Assembly (NCBI GenBank): GCA_031835245.1 | Contig: JAVKOQ010000268.1 | Location: 1 to 64,000, forward strand | DNA: 64,000 nucleotides | From: Balamuthia mandrillaris | Lineage: Eukaryota > Discosea > Longamoebia > Balamuthiidae | Direction: 5' to 3' | Part shown: positions 24,957 through 36,200 of the stretch, in pieces | Position numbering within the stretch: the stretch's first letter is position 1 | Layout: every line of letters begins with the position of its first letter | Made by a program: the position numbers and the translations under genes | Notes under the pieces: generated by a model | What the model was told of the DNA's origin: nothing | Seen by the model: only the letters and a program-made list of their open reading frames with translations | Databases searched by the model: none

Positions 24957-27079
24957 TGAAGCTGAGCTGAGCCAACATACTGCTGCATCTCTGGATGTAA
25001 ACAAATATTCCGTGATGCCCAGTTGACATTGGGCTTCTGTGTTCGTTGCCTTTTCCGTTGAGGCTCAGGCAATGTCTTGTCGAAGAGGTACTTTTCTTGG
25101 CGGAAGGCAAAGGCTAGTTGTTGATAACATACCTTCCTCTCTCCTTTTCTCCCTCCATATCCACTAGTTGGTGCTTTCTTGTTTCTGGAGTGGCGACTCT
25201 CGTCTGCATAGTTGGCGAACTTTTCCACCGATCCGTACTTGTGCAAATAAAATCCAACGTGGTAAACAAAAACGTGTATGTATGGCGTTACCTCCTCTTC
25301 TCCATATCGCTTGCTAAACATGAAACCAAACTCACGCGCCATCTTTAGCCATTCCTCCTCTGTTATTATGACTTGTGGCTGGGCAGCAAGGGTATAAAGT
25401 TTCGCAAACAGTTCCCATATTTCTTCCGTTTGTTGTGTCCTTGTCCCATCTCCCACTGACCTTCTTAGTGCTGCCATAAACAAAGCTCGTTGCTCGAGAA
25501 TACGCAAATAGTCTGAACGGCCAAATCTTGCTTTCTTTACCCGTTGCTCCAAGGTTTTGACCTTCTTCTTCTTCTTGGTTTCTTTCGGTAACTTCATCTT
25601 CAACGTCTCAAAGCATTTCTCGAAGCCTTCAGCAAGGGGTGAATCGTTAGGTGCTTGCTCCATTAGCAGTTCCAACAGCTTGCGCATGACTCCCATGAAG
25701 CAGTGTAGCATGCAGGGGATGATGTGGTCAAGAAGAATGTTGATCAAAGGTTTGTTTTGCACCCCAAAGTGTTTCTGGGCAAAACGATCTTTTCCACTCT
25801 TAGATTCACACTTCTCTGCTTGCTCACCATCTCTCCACATTTCTGCTTCGTTTCGCAAGGGCCAGCACTCGATGGCAAAGTTCGCGATTGAATGCTTGTC
25901 AACGCAGCACCAAGGACACTTCCACTTCGAGTTTGGATGATAGCAACTGTAGAGTCCAAGCAAATGTACCAACGCTGCCATGTCGCACACAAGCACAGGC
26001 TCGAGAGCATACTCGGTACCGTTGGCACAAATAGTTCCTCCGTTAGCAAGGTATTCTATCCCTTTCACTGCATTCTGTAGTTCCAGCTGTAGTGCTTCTC
26101 TGTCTTCCTCACCGAGGAAAATGAGATACTGGTGTGCGTTGTTTACAGACTTGGCTTTTGCTAACTCGAGGCCATCAAAAAGGAAGTTGAAGGTGCCGAT
26201 CTCTTGCTTTTTCCGTTTGCCCTGGGTCATGGTGGCTCCATCAAAGGCAAACTTCACCAAGTGCTTTTGTCCTGGTTTGTTTTCTGGAGGAGGATTGTGT
26301 GCTAACACCCAGCTCATGTATTGCAAAAGGGGCAATTCGTAGCCATTCCCTCCGAGGGTTACTCTTGGTTCCATGGATTCCATAAGTGCTGCTTTTTGCT
26401 TGTTGAGGTGATGAATGGAGGTGGAGTCATCGAGGTTGAAAACAGACATGGTGTATCTCCAGTTCTTGTCTGTTATACCAACTGTTTCTTTGTAGGCAAG
26501 TAACACTGAAAGTGCAGGTTGGTGGCGTGGCTGTTGAAGCTCTTGAAATTCGCTAATATGCTCTTTCAGATAGTGGATCGTAGCTGGATCGCTTTTTACA
26601 AGCTCTCCAAGGGCCATCATGAATGATTGTTGGGGACAGAGACATCGCAACAAGGCCTTTGCTTGCTCTTTGAGGTACACTTCTTCCCTTTCTTTTTTGT
26701 TTTCTTCCAACACACTTTGCCAGTCTGTTGCTATCCATCGTTCCTTCATTTCCTCCAGCTCTTTTTTGCGTTGATACATGACGTTTTCTTGTCTCTTTTC
26801 TTCTTCTTTTTCTCGCTCCATTTGCAGGAAGGCTGTTGTGTGTCTCGAATCTTCGCACCGTTGGCAGTCCTCAGAGCAATTAACGTGGTCATCATGAAGC
26901 TCATGGGTTGAGCGGGTGCAAGCAACCTTGAACAGACGGATACATCCATTGGTATGTCGGCACTGAAAGAATGCTTCTGTTGGTTGTGCTTTGCCCTTTG
27001 TTTTGCCCTCCCAACGCAAGCAAGAGGGACAACCAGCATCGCAACCATGATAGCGCTGCATTCTTTCATGTTTCCACAT
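24821..27079 (-). mobile_element. Transposase-like protein gene (candidate DDE-type)
   Basis: A single uninterrupted 752-codon frame from ATG 27079; the open frame extends about 100 nt further upstream (KKWECEHQRCHHTGKD) without another ATG. The N-terminus is rich in Cys and His (GCDAGCPSC, FQCRHTNGC, CSEDCQRCED) like a zinc-binding DNA-recognition part. It is followed by a coiled-coil-like Lys/Glu segment. The core has KFAFDGATMTQGK (candidate first Asp), LVCDMAALVHLLGL (second Asp), WKCPWCCVDKH (zinc knuckle), HIIPCMLHCFMGVMRKLLEL, and IHVFVYHVGFYLHKYG with NYADESRHSRNKK (candidate Glu). The order D...D...CxxC...H...E recalls RNase-H-fold transposases such as the RAG1/Transib type, but the family is not one I can name. 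Lack of introns in an intron-rich genome supports recent mobility. No terminal inverted repeats were found. The C-terminal acidic run is microsatellite-encoded. Confidence 0.55.
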
Positions 27080-27251
27080 GGCTTTTGCAGAGGCATAGAG
27101 GACTCGTTGGCCATCTTTTCCGGTGTGATGGCAGCGTTGGTGCTCGCACTCCCACTTTTTTTCTTGCCCTGCTTCTCCACTTCGCTCCTTTTTTTTTTCT
27201 TTTTTGGTTTTTTTGTTTTGTAAATATTTTCGGGGAAAAATTTGGCTCTAG

Positions 27252-27330
27252 TTTCTAACGACGTGAGAGGTGCTAGTGAACCACTCGCACTTTTTCCTTT
27301 TTTGTTGATCTAGATTCACGTCGTTAGAAA
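27252..27330. repeat. Inverted repeat with 15-bp perfect arms between divergent genes
   Basis: TTTCTAACGACGTGA at 27252-27266 and its exact complement TCACGTCGTTAGAAA at 27316-27330, separated by 49 bp. It lies between the transposase-like gene (-) and the small membrane protein gene (+). It could be a shared promoter element, a hairpin, or an end of a mobile element. Confidence 0.8.
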
Positions 27331-27368
27331 GTGGATCCGTCCAAGTGAAGAAAAGATCAGCACCGGTC

Positions 27369-27554
27369 ATGGGGGGGTGGTTGCGGAAGCAAGGGCTGTG
27401 GCCTCCGCCGGTGAGGGAGTGGTACATGTGGATCTACTGGGGGTTAGCCCTGGCAGGATTAGCCACGGTGGCAAAGAATAAGCTGCTTTCTTCCTCCTCA
27501 ACAAAAACTGTCCAACAGCAGCAACAACAGAAGAGTGATCCATCCAAGCGCTGA
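27369..27554 (+). CDS. Small single-pass membrane protein
   Basis: 61 residues in one exon: a Trp-rich start MGGWLRKQGLWPPPVREWYM, one transmembrane segment (IYWGLALAGLATVA), then a Ser/Gln tail ending SDPSKR. Size and layout resemble small subunits of mitochondrial respiratory complexes, but I cannot match it to a particular one. ATG 27369 is preceded within 40 bp by one arm of the inverted repeat. Confidence 0.6.
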   Translation: MGGWLRKQGLWPPPVREWYMWIYWGLALAGLATVAKNKLLSSSSTKTVQQQQQQKSDPSKR

Positions 27555-27750
27555 AAAGTAAAATCTTTTGCTTTCGATTATTTATTTCTCTGGTGCTTTT
27601 TGGTCTTTGTTGTGAGGCAAACGAAACAACCAAAGAACAAAATAAGATAGTACTTTACAAAATATATTTTTTTCTTTTTGTTACACATATTTTTTTTCTC
27701 ATCATTCAATCCCCCCCATTCGATTCGACGTTTTGTTTCTCAGCATTCAC

Positions 27751-30158
27751 TCATCCATTCGATTCATCGTCGTCGCTCTGAAGTCCGCTTTCTCCCATTT
27801 CTTCTTCTTCTTCGTCGTCGTCGCCGTTGGCAGCGTTTTTGTTGCGGGTGGTCGTCCGTCGTTTTTGTTGCTGAGCGAAAAAGTTTTGCCCGGAGAGCAC
27901 GTTCTTGAGGCCTCGTTGCCAAAACATAAAGTCGCCCAGCCGAGTGCCGAATATCAGTACCGCCGTCCCGCCTTTCTCCTCTTGTTAGTTTTGAAGAAGC
28001 AAGAAGAAGAATGAAGAATGAAGAAGAAAGAAGAAAGAAGAATGAAGAAGAAAGAAGAAAGAAGAAAGAAGAAAGAAGAATGAAGGAGGAGGAGAACAAG
28101 AACGAGAAGAAGAACAAGAACAAGAAGAAGAACAGAGAAGAAAGGAGAAATGCAAACCATAGCCAGCAGTAGAGATCAACGCCAATATAGAAAACGGATA
28201 GTTATAGGGGCTCGTTGCCTCGCATTCCTCGTCCTCCGGCCCTCCTCCTCTTGCCAACAAGCACTTGACGTACTCCACGATCTCGTCCTTGGCCTCATCT
28301 CTCAGCCCCACCCGCTGAAAGAACAGCCCCAAGATGAAGACAAACGTGAGGGACATGCCAAAGACCAGCACGACCGTTCTCCACTGCGCCTTCAGCCCCT
28401 CCATGCGGCCCCACTTCCAAACGAGAGCCACGACGGCTATATTGGCGGTGAGCCCTATAACGACCATTATGATGATCGGCAGATAGAAGAGAGAGAAGGT
28501 CCACCAGTAAGGGGACGAGAGATCGTCCGCATCGTCCGTCTTTTTTGTTGGTTGGAAACGAGAATGGTTAAGAGACAGAGCGAGAAGAGCAACAGAAGGC
28601 GGAGCAACAGAAGAAAGTACCCGAGGCTGACACCAAGGCGAACCGTCATAACCGATCTTGTCAGCAGCGGCCAACACGGTGATAGGTATTATAGGAAGGA
28701 ACCATCCACAAACGTGATAGAGGATTCTTACCCAGCGTGCCATCGTTGGTCGTTGTAGGACCACGCAAAGAAGCATGTTCAGGACGACTATCAACCACCA
28801 CATAACCATGCTTAGAGAAAAGTATGCAAAGAAGAATCCTGTCGTTTTGGAATATACCGGTTCTGGTTTGTGAGAAGAAGCAGAAGAAGAACGAGAGCAA
28901 AGATGAAAGGAGCTAACCCCAAGCTGCACATGCGCCATCTTCTCGTCTTGTGCGATCGTCGTGGCAACGAAGATCGGCCCAGCCGTAACACATGCCCCAG
29001 AGTCCGTTTAGACATGCCAGAAATGTAGAGAGAAGCATCCAAAACGTCTGTGTATGTGTGCATGTGTGTATTTTGTTTTTGTTAGGTAGATAAAACCGTA
29101 GAGAAAGAGAGAAAGAGGAGAGAAAGAGGAGAGAGAGAGAGAGAGAGAAAGAGAGAAAGAGACAGAGAGAGAGAGAGAGAGAGAGAAGCCAAACCAAATT
29201 GTGGAGAGGATTGATTTTCTTTGAGATACTTCTTCCTATTTGAGTTAACAAGAAGAAGGTGGAGGACACCAAGGAGACCGTCCAACACGTTGTGGAGAGT
29301 GTATCGAACGTGTCCATTTCCTCCTCGGAGTAAAGAGGATTGGGGCAAGGCAGAATGCACAAACCCTCGTACTCAACCAATTCGGGAGGGCATGGCATGA
29401 TTGGATACAATCCTTTTTCTTGTTCTGTTTGTTGCAACGAGTAAGAAGAAGAGAAGAAGAAGAACAAGCAAAACAAGAAGAAGGACAAGAACAAACAGAA
29501 CAATAACAATAACAATAACAAGCAGAAAGAAAGACAAAAATAAAAGAATAGAAAAGAAGAAATACAACGAACAAACAATGAAAAGAAAGTAACTACCTTC
29601 AGAATACTCCAAAGAAGAACAGGGAACGGCAACAGTGGAGCCATTCTTCAGGGTTTGGGTAGAAGGCTCGTCCGTGAACAACGCACAAGTCACCTCAGGG
29701 TACTCTCCGGTCTCCTCGAAGAACGCCTCGCACTGGACAAAGAACTCTTCGCATACGGACCGACAAACTCTTTGGTTGAGCAGCTCCTCCTCTTCTTCTC
29801 CTTCGAGCGTCGTGCACGGCGGGAGCATAAACTGACAGATGAACTCGGCGGCGGCGTTTTGGCAGTGTTTCGGAGCTACAACGAACAACTGCAAATAAGA
29901 ACTGAACGGTAAAAAAAAAAAAGAAGTCAGCTGTAATGCGTTACAGGAAAGAGAGAAGAAAGCTCGTTACTTGACGGTTCCAACGGGGAATGGAGAGTGA
30001 ATGGAGGCGTTGACCGAGTGAAGTGCGAGGCAGCTCTCCGGAAACTGGTTCGACAGCGCAACGCACTCTGCCGCTTCCGCTTGCCACGGGAAGAGCGTCT
30101 GTACTCCACAACAACAAAACAAGAATGATAAAAACGCAACACTAGAACGGTTTCGCAT
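27751..30158 (-). CDS. Frizzled/Smoothened-like seven-helix receptor, copy A
   Basis: Receptor with an extracellular Cys-rich domain and a seven-transmembrane Frizzled-type core; Dictyostelium has many such fsl genes of mostly unknown ligand. About seven exons. The first carries a signal peptide (VAFLSFLFCCCGVQTLF). Then come the CRD (CVALSNQFPESCLALHSVN; FVVAPKHCQNAAAEFICQFM; NQRVCRSVCEEFFVQCEAFF), a juxtamembrane CPPELVEYEGLCILPCPNPLYS, and TM exons with FDTLSTTCWTVSLVSSTFFL, WMLLSTFLACLNGLWGMCYG, MWWLIVVLNMLLCVVL, YWWTFSLFYLPIIIMVVIGL, KWGRMEGLKAQWRTVVLVFG and a final AVLIFGTRLGDFMFWQRGL. The tail is charged (GDDDEEEEMGES). The canonical KTxxxW Dishevelled motif is not seen. Introns carry TTC/CT repeats on the sense strand. 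Confidence 0.9.
28008..28140. repeat. (GAAGAAA)n / GAAC-rich intronic repeat
   Basis: Purine-rich on the plus strand, in the last intron of Frizzled-like copy A. Further repeats in the same gene: GA-rich 29097-29187 and AAG/AAC 29440-29530. Confidence 0.9.
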
Positions 30159-30445
30159 TCTTTTTTTTTTTAAAAAAAAAACAGGCAACGGCTTTGACTT
30201 GTAAACAGCCGTTTGGGGTGTTTTCTTTGGTTTTGTTTCTTGTGCGTCTGGTGTAGCTTTAGTAATGATGGCAGGTGGATAAGAAATGGCCGTTGATAGG
30301 TTCCTTTTATTAATTACCGATAATTAAAACTATTTTCCTTTAATAGGTCAACTGACATCATAAAATTACTATAAAAAGAAAATTTATCGCAAATATTTCA
30401 CCATTTTACAGAATAATCGCAAAAACCTTTCAACTATTTTCTTCT

Positions 30446-30778
30446 TCAATCTTCTTCTTCTTTTTCTTCGCTGGATTCACTTTTGTAGTCGTCGTCGTCT
30501 TCGTCTTCGTCGTCGTCGGTGTTGTTGTTGTTGTTGTTGTTGTTGCTGCTGCTTTGGGAGGTGGTGGTGTGGGTGGAGCGGGTGGCCGACCGGCTGCCGA
30601 GCTTGCGCGGCGGGTTTTTCTGGTCGAAGAAGCTGCGACGGCGGAGCAGGTTGATGAAGCCTCTCTTCCAGAACATCATATCCCCAAACCGCGTTCCGAA
30701 GAGCAACACCGCAATCGCTCCTGTTGGTTTTGTGGAAGAGAGCAGGATGAGAAGAGACGAAAAGAAGCGAATAGAGAT

Positions 30779-30810
<32 letters not shown>

Positions 30811-32983
30811 CAAAATGAGAGATGATAAAAAAGAACAAAAGAAGAGAGAAGGAAGGAAAAGTTACCGTAACTCGCCACGGAGATCAATGTCAAACAAATG
30901 AACGGATAGTTGTAGGGAGAGTCTCCCTCGCAGTTTTCTCTCTCTTCTGGCGCTGTTGTGGTCAAAACGCACTTGACGTACTCCAAAGCGGCGTCTTCCA
31001 CTTGGTCTCGATAACTCATTCTCTGATAAAAGATCACTAATACAAAGGAATACGCACAAAACATTCCAAAGACCAAAGCCACCGTTCTCCATTGCGCCTT
31101 CAGCCCCTCCAAACGACCCCATTTCCAGATGAAAATAACAACCATAAAGTTGCAACAGAGTCCAACTGTCACAATAATGGTTACCGGGAGGTAGAAGAGA
31201 GAGAACGTCCACCAGTAGCTTGATGATAAGTCGTCTGGGTCATCAGGCTTTTTGTTTGCGTTGTTATAAATAACAAACACAATAAAGAAAGAAACAGTAA
31301 GACAGAAAGACCCTACAAGAAAGAAGAAAGAAGGAAAGAAAGAAAAGAAAGCGGATGTACAGTTGGTTGGCACCAAGGTCCGCCATCATAACCAATTAAG
31401 CCAAGGCCTGATAGGATGGAGGGAGATATCAACGGTAGTATCCAGCCACAAATGTGGTAAAAAACGGTGACTTGAGTGGGTAATACTGGCCGTTGCAACG
31501 AAACCGTTATCAACATGTTTATGACGATTATGAGCCACCAAATGTTGATGCTGAGGCAAAAGTACGTAAAGAAGAAACCTTTTTTTTTTTTGCAGGGATC
31601 AGCAAAAAGCACGAAGAATGGACAAGAAAGGGCATAGAGGAAAGCGAGAACGCACCCCATGCAGCACAAGCACCGCCTTTTCTGGGTGTTCTATCCTCAA
31701 GGCAACGAAGCTCATCCCACCCGTAGCTAATAGCCCATAAAGCGTTCAAGCATGCCAAAAATATTTGAAACACCATCCAGAACGTCTTTTAATTTGAGAA
31801 ATGAAGCAAGAGGTATTAACGGGAATGAAGAGAACAAAGGCAGTGAACAAACAAGGAAGGCAGGAAAGAGTAGGCATGAAAGAAGAACAGAGATGGTACC
31901 AAAGTACTCAACGGACTTTTACGGGTGGCGATTGCTCTTCCAATCTGGGTCAGCAAGAAAAACAAACACGCCACAAAAGAGATCAGCCAAAACGCGGTGG
32001 AGATGCCATCCCAACCGTCCCATTCCTCTTTGGTGTAGAGCGGGTTGGGACAAGGAAGCGTGCATTTGCCTTTGCCATGTTCTACTAGCTCTGGAGGACA
32101 AGGATATACTGGATACAAGCTTTTTTCTTGTTCTGATGTTTGTGAAAAATAGGTTAATAGCTTGGTTTTCTTTTTGAAAATATACATTCCCTCGCTCTCC
32201 CTCTCTTCTCTCTCTCGTTATTCCACTCTTTCTGTTTGTTGCCATATCTTTCTCTGATATTGGGGGGGAAGAAAGCGTGAAATGTACCTTCAGTATACTG
32301 CAACGAAGAACAAGGAACTTCCACTGTCGTTCCATTCGCTAAGGTGTGCGTGGTGTTGCCTTCCGGAAGCAACGGACAAATGTTTGGTGGCGTCGTGCCA
32401 GTTACCTCGAAAAACGCTTCACATTCCACAAACAGGTCTTGACAGACCGAACGACAGACCTTTTGCTGGAATTGTTGATCTTCTTGATGAGAAGGCGAGT
32501 CATAGGTGTAACATGAAGGATACGCCAGTTGGCAGATGAATTCCGCTGCTGCTTTTTGGCAATTTAACGGAGCCACCGCGAACGGCTGCATATATTCACT
32601 TTGAAAAAGAAAAAGGTTTACGTTTGGTGAGAGAGGTTTAAAGAGGAAACATCAAGACAGAATGGAACGACCAAAAAGCAAGAAGGAATTAAAGGAGAAA
32701 CGAAACGAAAAAACAAATACAAGAGAGTAACAAACACATCAGACGGAGTTCGAAAATAACAAACAAACCTAACGGCCTCTTCCGTCCATGGCGAATGGAC
32801 TGATGCATTAGTGCCCAGCAGCGTCTCGCAACTTTGCGGCACCGCATAACCCACCGTATCCAATGAAATACAAGAGTCCTCCGCCTCCGCCGCTGCCGCC
32901 GTCAAAACATTCCGCTCCACTATCGTACATAAAAGCACCAGCAGCAGCACGAAAGAGCTCCGAGAGGTGTTGCTCGTCCTCAT
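30446..32983 (-). CDS. Frizzled/Smoothened-like seven-helix receptor, copy B
   Basis: Tandem paralogue of copy A with the same exon order: signal peptide (SFVLLLVLLCTIVERNVLTA), CRD (CISLDTVGYAVPQSCETLLG; FAVAPLNCQKAAAEFICQLA; QQKVCRSVCQDLFVECEAFF), CPPELVEHGKGKCTLPCPNP, then seven helices (TAFWLISFVACLFFLLTQIG, FQIFLACLNALWAISYGWDE, NIWWLIIVINMLITVSLQRP, SYWWTFSLFYLPVTIIVTVG, KWGRLEGLKAQWRTVALVFG, AIAVLLFGTRFGDMMFWKRG). The C-terminal tail differs from copy A: a Ser/Asn run then Asp/Glu-rich ending EEKEEED. About 290 bp separate the two genes, so separate promoters are likely. Confidence 0.9.
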
Positions 32984-33220
32984 TCTCCGTTTTTCTCGTT
33001 TTGTCTTCCTGTTTGTTCGTTGTGTCTGTTGGTTTGTTGTTTGCGAAAGAGTTTTTTAGGAGAAAATAAAGTGGGTATAATTAAAAAATGCGGTTAATTA
33101 AGGGTAATAAAACAACAAACACCACATTCTTTTTCGTTGAGAAAAGGAGACAGAAAGAGAAAGAAATAGACAAAAATGAATGAAGAAGAGGTATCTTCTT
33201 TTTTTTTGTGCGTGTATTCA
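32984..33220. other. Intergenic, no gene seen
   Basis: About 240 bp upstream of Frizzled-like copy B and downstream of the DENN-WD40 gene. A/T-rich, with no open frame of note. Confidence 0.5.
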
Positions 33221-36200
33221 TCAGTTTATGTATTCCAAAGGAAAGTCCCATATCTGTGTGTGTTTTTTTTAAAAGTGTTAATCACAAAACAAAATACAAA
33301 TACAAATTGTTTAAGGTTGAAGATACAAACCTTAACAGTTCGGTCCCAACATCCAGAAATAACGCGCGACTCGTGCACATCCACGGAGTAAACGCGATGC
33401 GTATGTCCATGCAAAGTGCAAACGCATCTCTTTCCTGGGATGTCCCAAACTTTTAACATTCCGTCGTAGGAAGCGGAGACCACTTTTGTCCTGCCGAAGA
33501 CTTTCAGGTGGCTGATCTCGTCTTTGTGGCCGCGAAGAGTGTCTGTGCACGAGCCGTTCTCTGCGTTCCACACTTTGATAAGTCCACGAGCGGAGCCAGA
33601 GATGAGCATCTTTCGAGCCACGGGGGATTGTTTTTGCGAGGAAGAGGGGATGGAGGCGGAAGTGGAGCGAGTGAGAGAGGCAGCAGAGGGTCTTCCCGAG
33701 GGCATGCCTTGAATGACACTTCCCGCTCTTCGTGAGGGTGGCTCATCACTTTCGTCTTCGCTCGCTGTTGAGATGAATTAGAAGAGAACGCAAAAATAAA
33801 AGGAGAGAAGAGGGAACGAACTTTCGTAGTTTCGTGCGGTGGAAGGAGTTTCTGGTTCAGAGGACTCATCCTCGACCTGCACAGAGGCGCTCCTCTTCCT
33901 TCCTCGCATTGTTCGTTTCTTGATGTCGGCTCCTTTCGTGCGTGCAAACTTACCCAATTTTGAAAGAGACTCTTGACGCTGTTATTGTTCCAAGAAACTT
34001 ATTAAAAGGAACAAAAAGAAAGGGCACAAAACAAGAAGGAAGAAAGGGAGAAAAAGATACCACAGCACGTCCTTTGGGGAATTCTCCGCTTTGCGCCAAC
34101 AACTCTGAGACCTCGCTTGGTCTATTGGAGTGCGAAGTAGTCTCGGAAACCTCTTCGGCGTTGGGATTGATCATGAAGCAGAAGTCGTTGACAGAACCTC
34201 CTCTTCCTTCGCTCATCGTCTTCATTGGTTTACCTTTTTGTTGTTACAAAACGTAAGTTGTAAACCAAAAATCAAAAACAAAAGATAGAAAACAAACCTG
34301 TGATGAGGTTCCATTGAATGACTTGAGCGTCGCAAGAGCCACTGTACGCGAATCTCAACGATTCGTCCAAAGAAACACATTTAACCCAATCTCTATGTCC
34401 CTTCAATATCTTGAAACATTTTCCTGTTCTGGCTTCCCACAACTTTGGTTTTTGTCGTTAAGAACAGTGAAAGAGAACAGAGACCGAGAAGAGAGAAAAC
34501 AAACCCGTAAAGTGGTATCTCGGGAACCAGTGATGAATGTTCCTTTGGGATCAAAGAATTGCAGACACTCTATGGGGCCTGTATGACCAGTGAACGTTTG
34601 AACGGGCTTCTTTCCTTGCCGGATGTCCCACAAACGAACAGAGTTATCGTAGGAGCCGCTAGCAAATAGTGGCATGCTGGTTTGTAAACAGCAAATAGAG
34701 CCTTCGTGTCCTTCGTATGTTCTTATCTTGCTGCACTTTTCCAAGTCCCAACTATTTTTGAACGATAGCGAAATGAGGAAAGAGCGAGAGAGAGAAAGCG
34801 CAGAAAATAAGAAAACATACAGTTTGATGTTGGAATCGTAAGAGCCGCTGAGCAGTCGGTCTTCTTCTTTCTCTATGCAGTTAACCCATCCTCTATGTCC
34901 AGTAAATGTGTGCAAGCATTCTGTCGTGAAAGCATCCCATCTGTTATATAAAAGCACGATTAAAAAATGGTAATAAAGAAGAACAAGCACAAAAGAGATT
35001 TTACAGTTTAACGGTGCCGTCGCATGAGCCGCTGAGAACATGAGAGTTGCCACAAGCTTTGACACAAAGTACACCTTCTTGATGTCCTGTTAAAGTCTTG
35101 ACAATATAGTCATCTCTCTCTTCCACCTCGTAATTTCGTTCCTCACTTTGTTGACTTTTCTTGGGAGCAACTTGGCGTCGCGCTATAACGCCTTTGGGCA
35201 TTGTTTTGGTGTGCAACAGCGATTGGAAGAGCTTACGTCCTTCTTCTGAGGTTTGAGAAGAATCGTCACTTCCAATTTGCATATAGTCTATTTCTTTCTA
35301 TTTATATCACCCCCCCAAAAAAAAAAAAAAAATGTAAGAATACTAAAACAACGACCAAGAAAGAAGAAAGATAAAGCAACAAACCTTGTTTGGTTTTAGA
35401 GAGGAGATGGTTGTGGATGGTTCCACAACTGGAGCTCTCGGAGGAGCCACCCCACCTCGAGCCACTTCGAGCTCAGCATCCATCTCGTAGGCTCGGGTCA
35501 TGTTTGATACAAGTTGTCCTATAGTGGCTGATTGTTCCTCGTTCAAAGCGGAGATGGTGCTCATCTTTGTTACGAAACGACGGATGATCTCAACGCTTAC
35601 TCCTACCGATAACATCTTGTAGGCTGGAACAAAGTCAGTTTAGAAAATACAAGAAAGAAGAAAGATAGAACAAACCAAAAGTAGCAAGACCATCAAATAT
35701 TTTGCTTTGTTCTTTGCATATAAGATCAGTTCGTACTTCGGGAGTGTAAAAGGACCATTGCAGCATGTGTTTGCGAAAGTTGCCTTGATATATTTCTCCA
35801 AAGTCTTCCCTTATTTTATCTTTGAAAGTGCATTAAGTCAATTTTTTACAAAGAAAGCCCCAGAGAAGAGAAGGTGAAGATTCTCACTCACCGTAAAAAC
35901 ATTTCTCCCAAAAGCGATCATTCTGCCAAGCATCATGTCCCACAACCGCTTGGTAGATATAGTCCTGAATCTTAGTCTTTGGGTTCCATCTGTGGAAATA
36001 GAAAAGCGGTTCTATGAGACGAGAGGTACAGTCAAAGTCATCTCTCTCATTTGCTTCTCGCAGACAAATGCGAATGATCTCTGCGAGTTTATCATAGGAT
36101 TGAAGACTGAGGCATCCATCTTCGCCTTGCTTTGGTTCTCCTGGAAGACTAACATCGACGGCACGAGGAGCAGAAGACGCAGAAGCAGAAGTCTCTGTAG

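Noticed and set aside
24405-24959. Phe/Ser/Leu-rich plus-strand frames
   Set aside because: Translation of the pyrimidine repeat; no start and no conserved content.
32090-32110. ATATCCTT on the minus strand as a U12 donor
   Set aside because: Lies inside conserved coding sequence (YPVYPCPPEL) of Frizzled-like copy B. The same holds for GTATCCTT near 32519.
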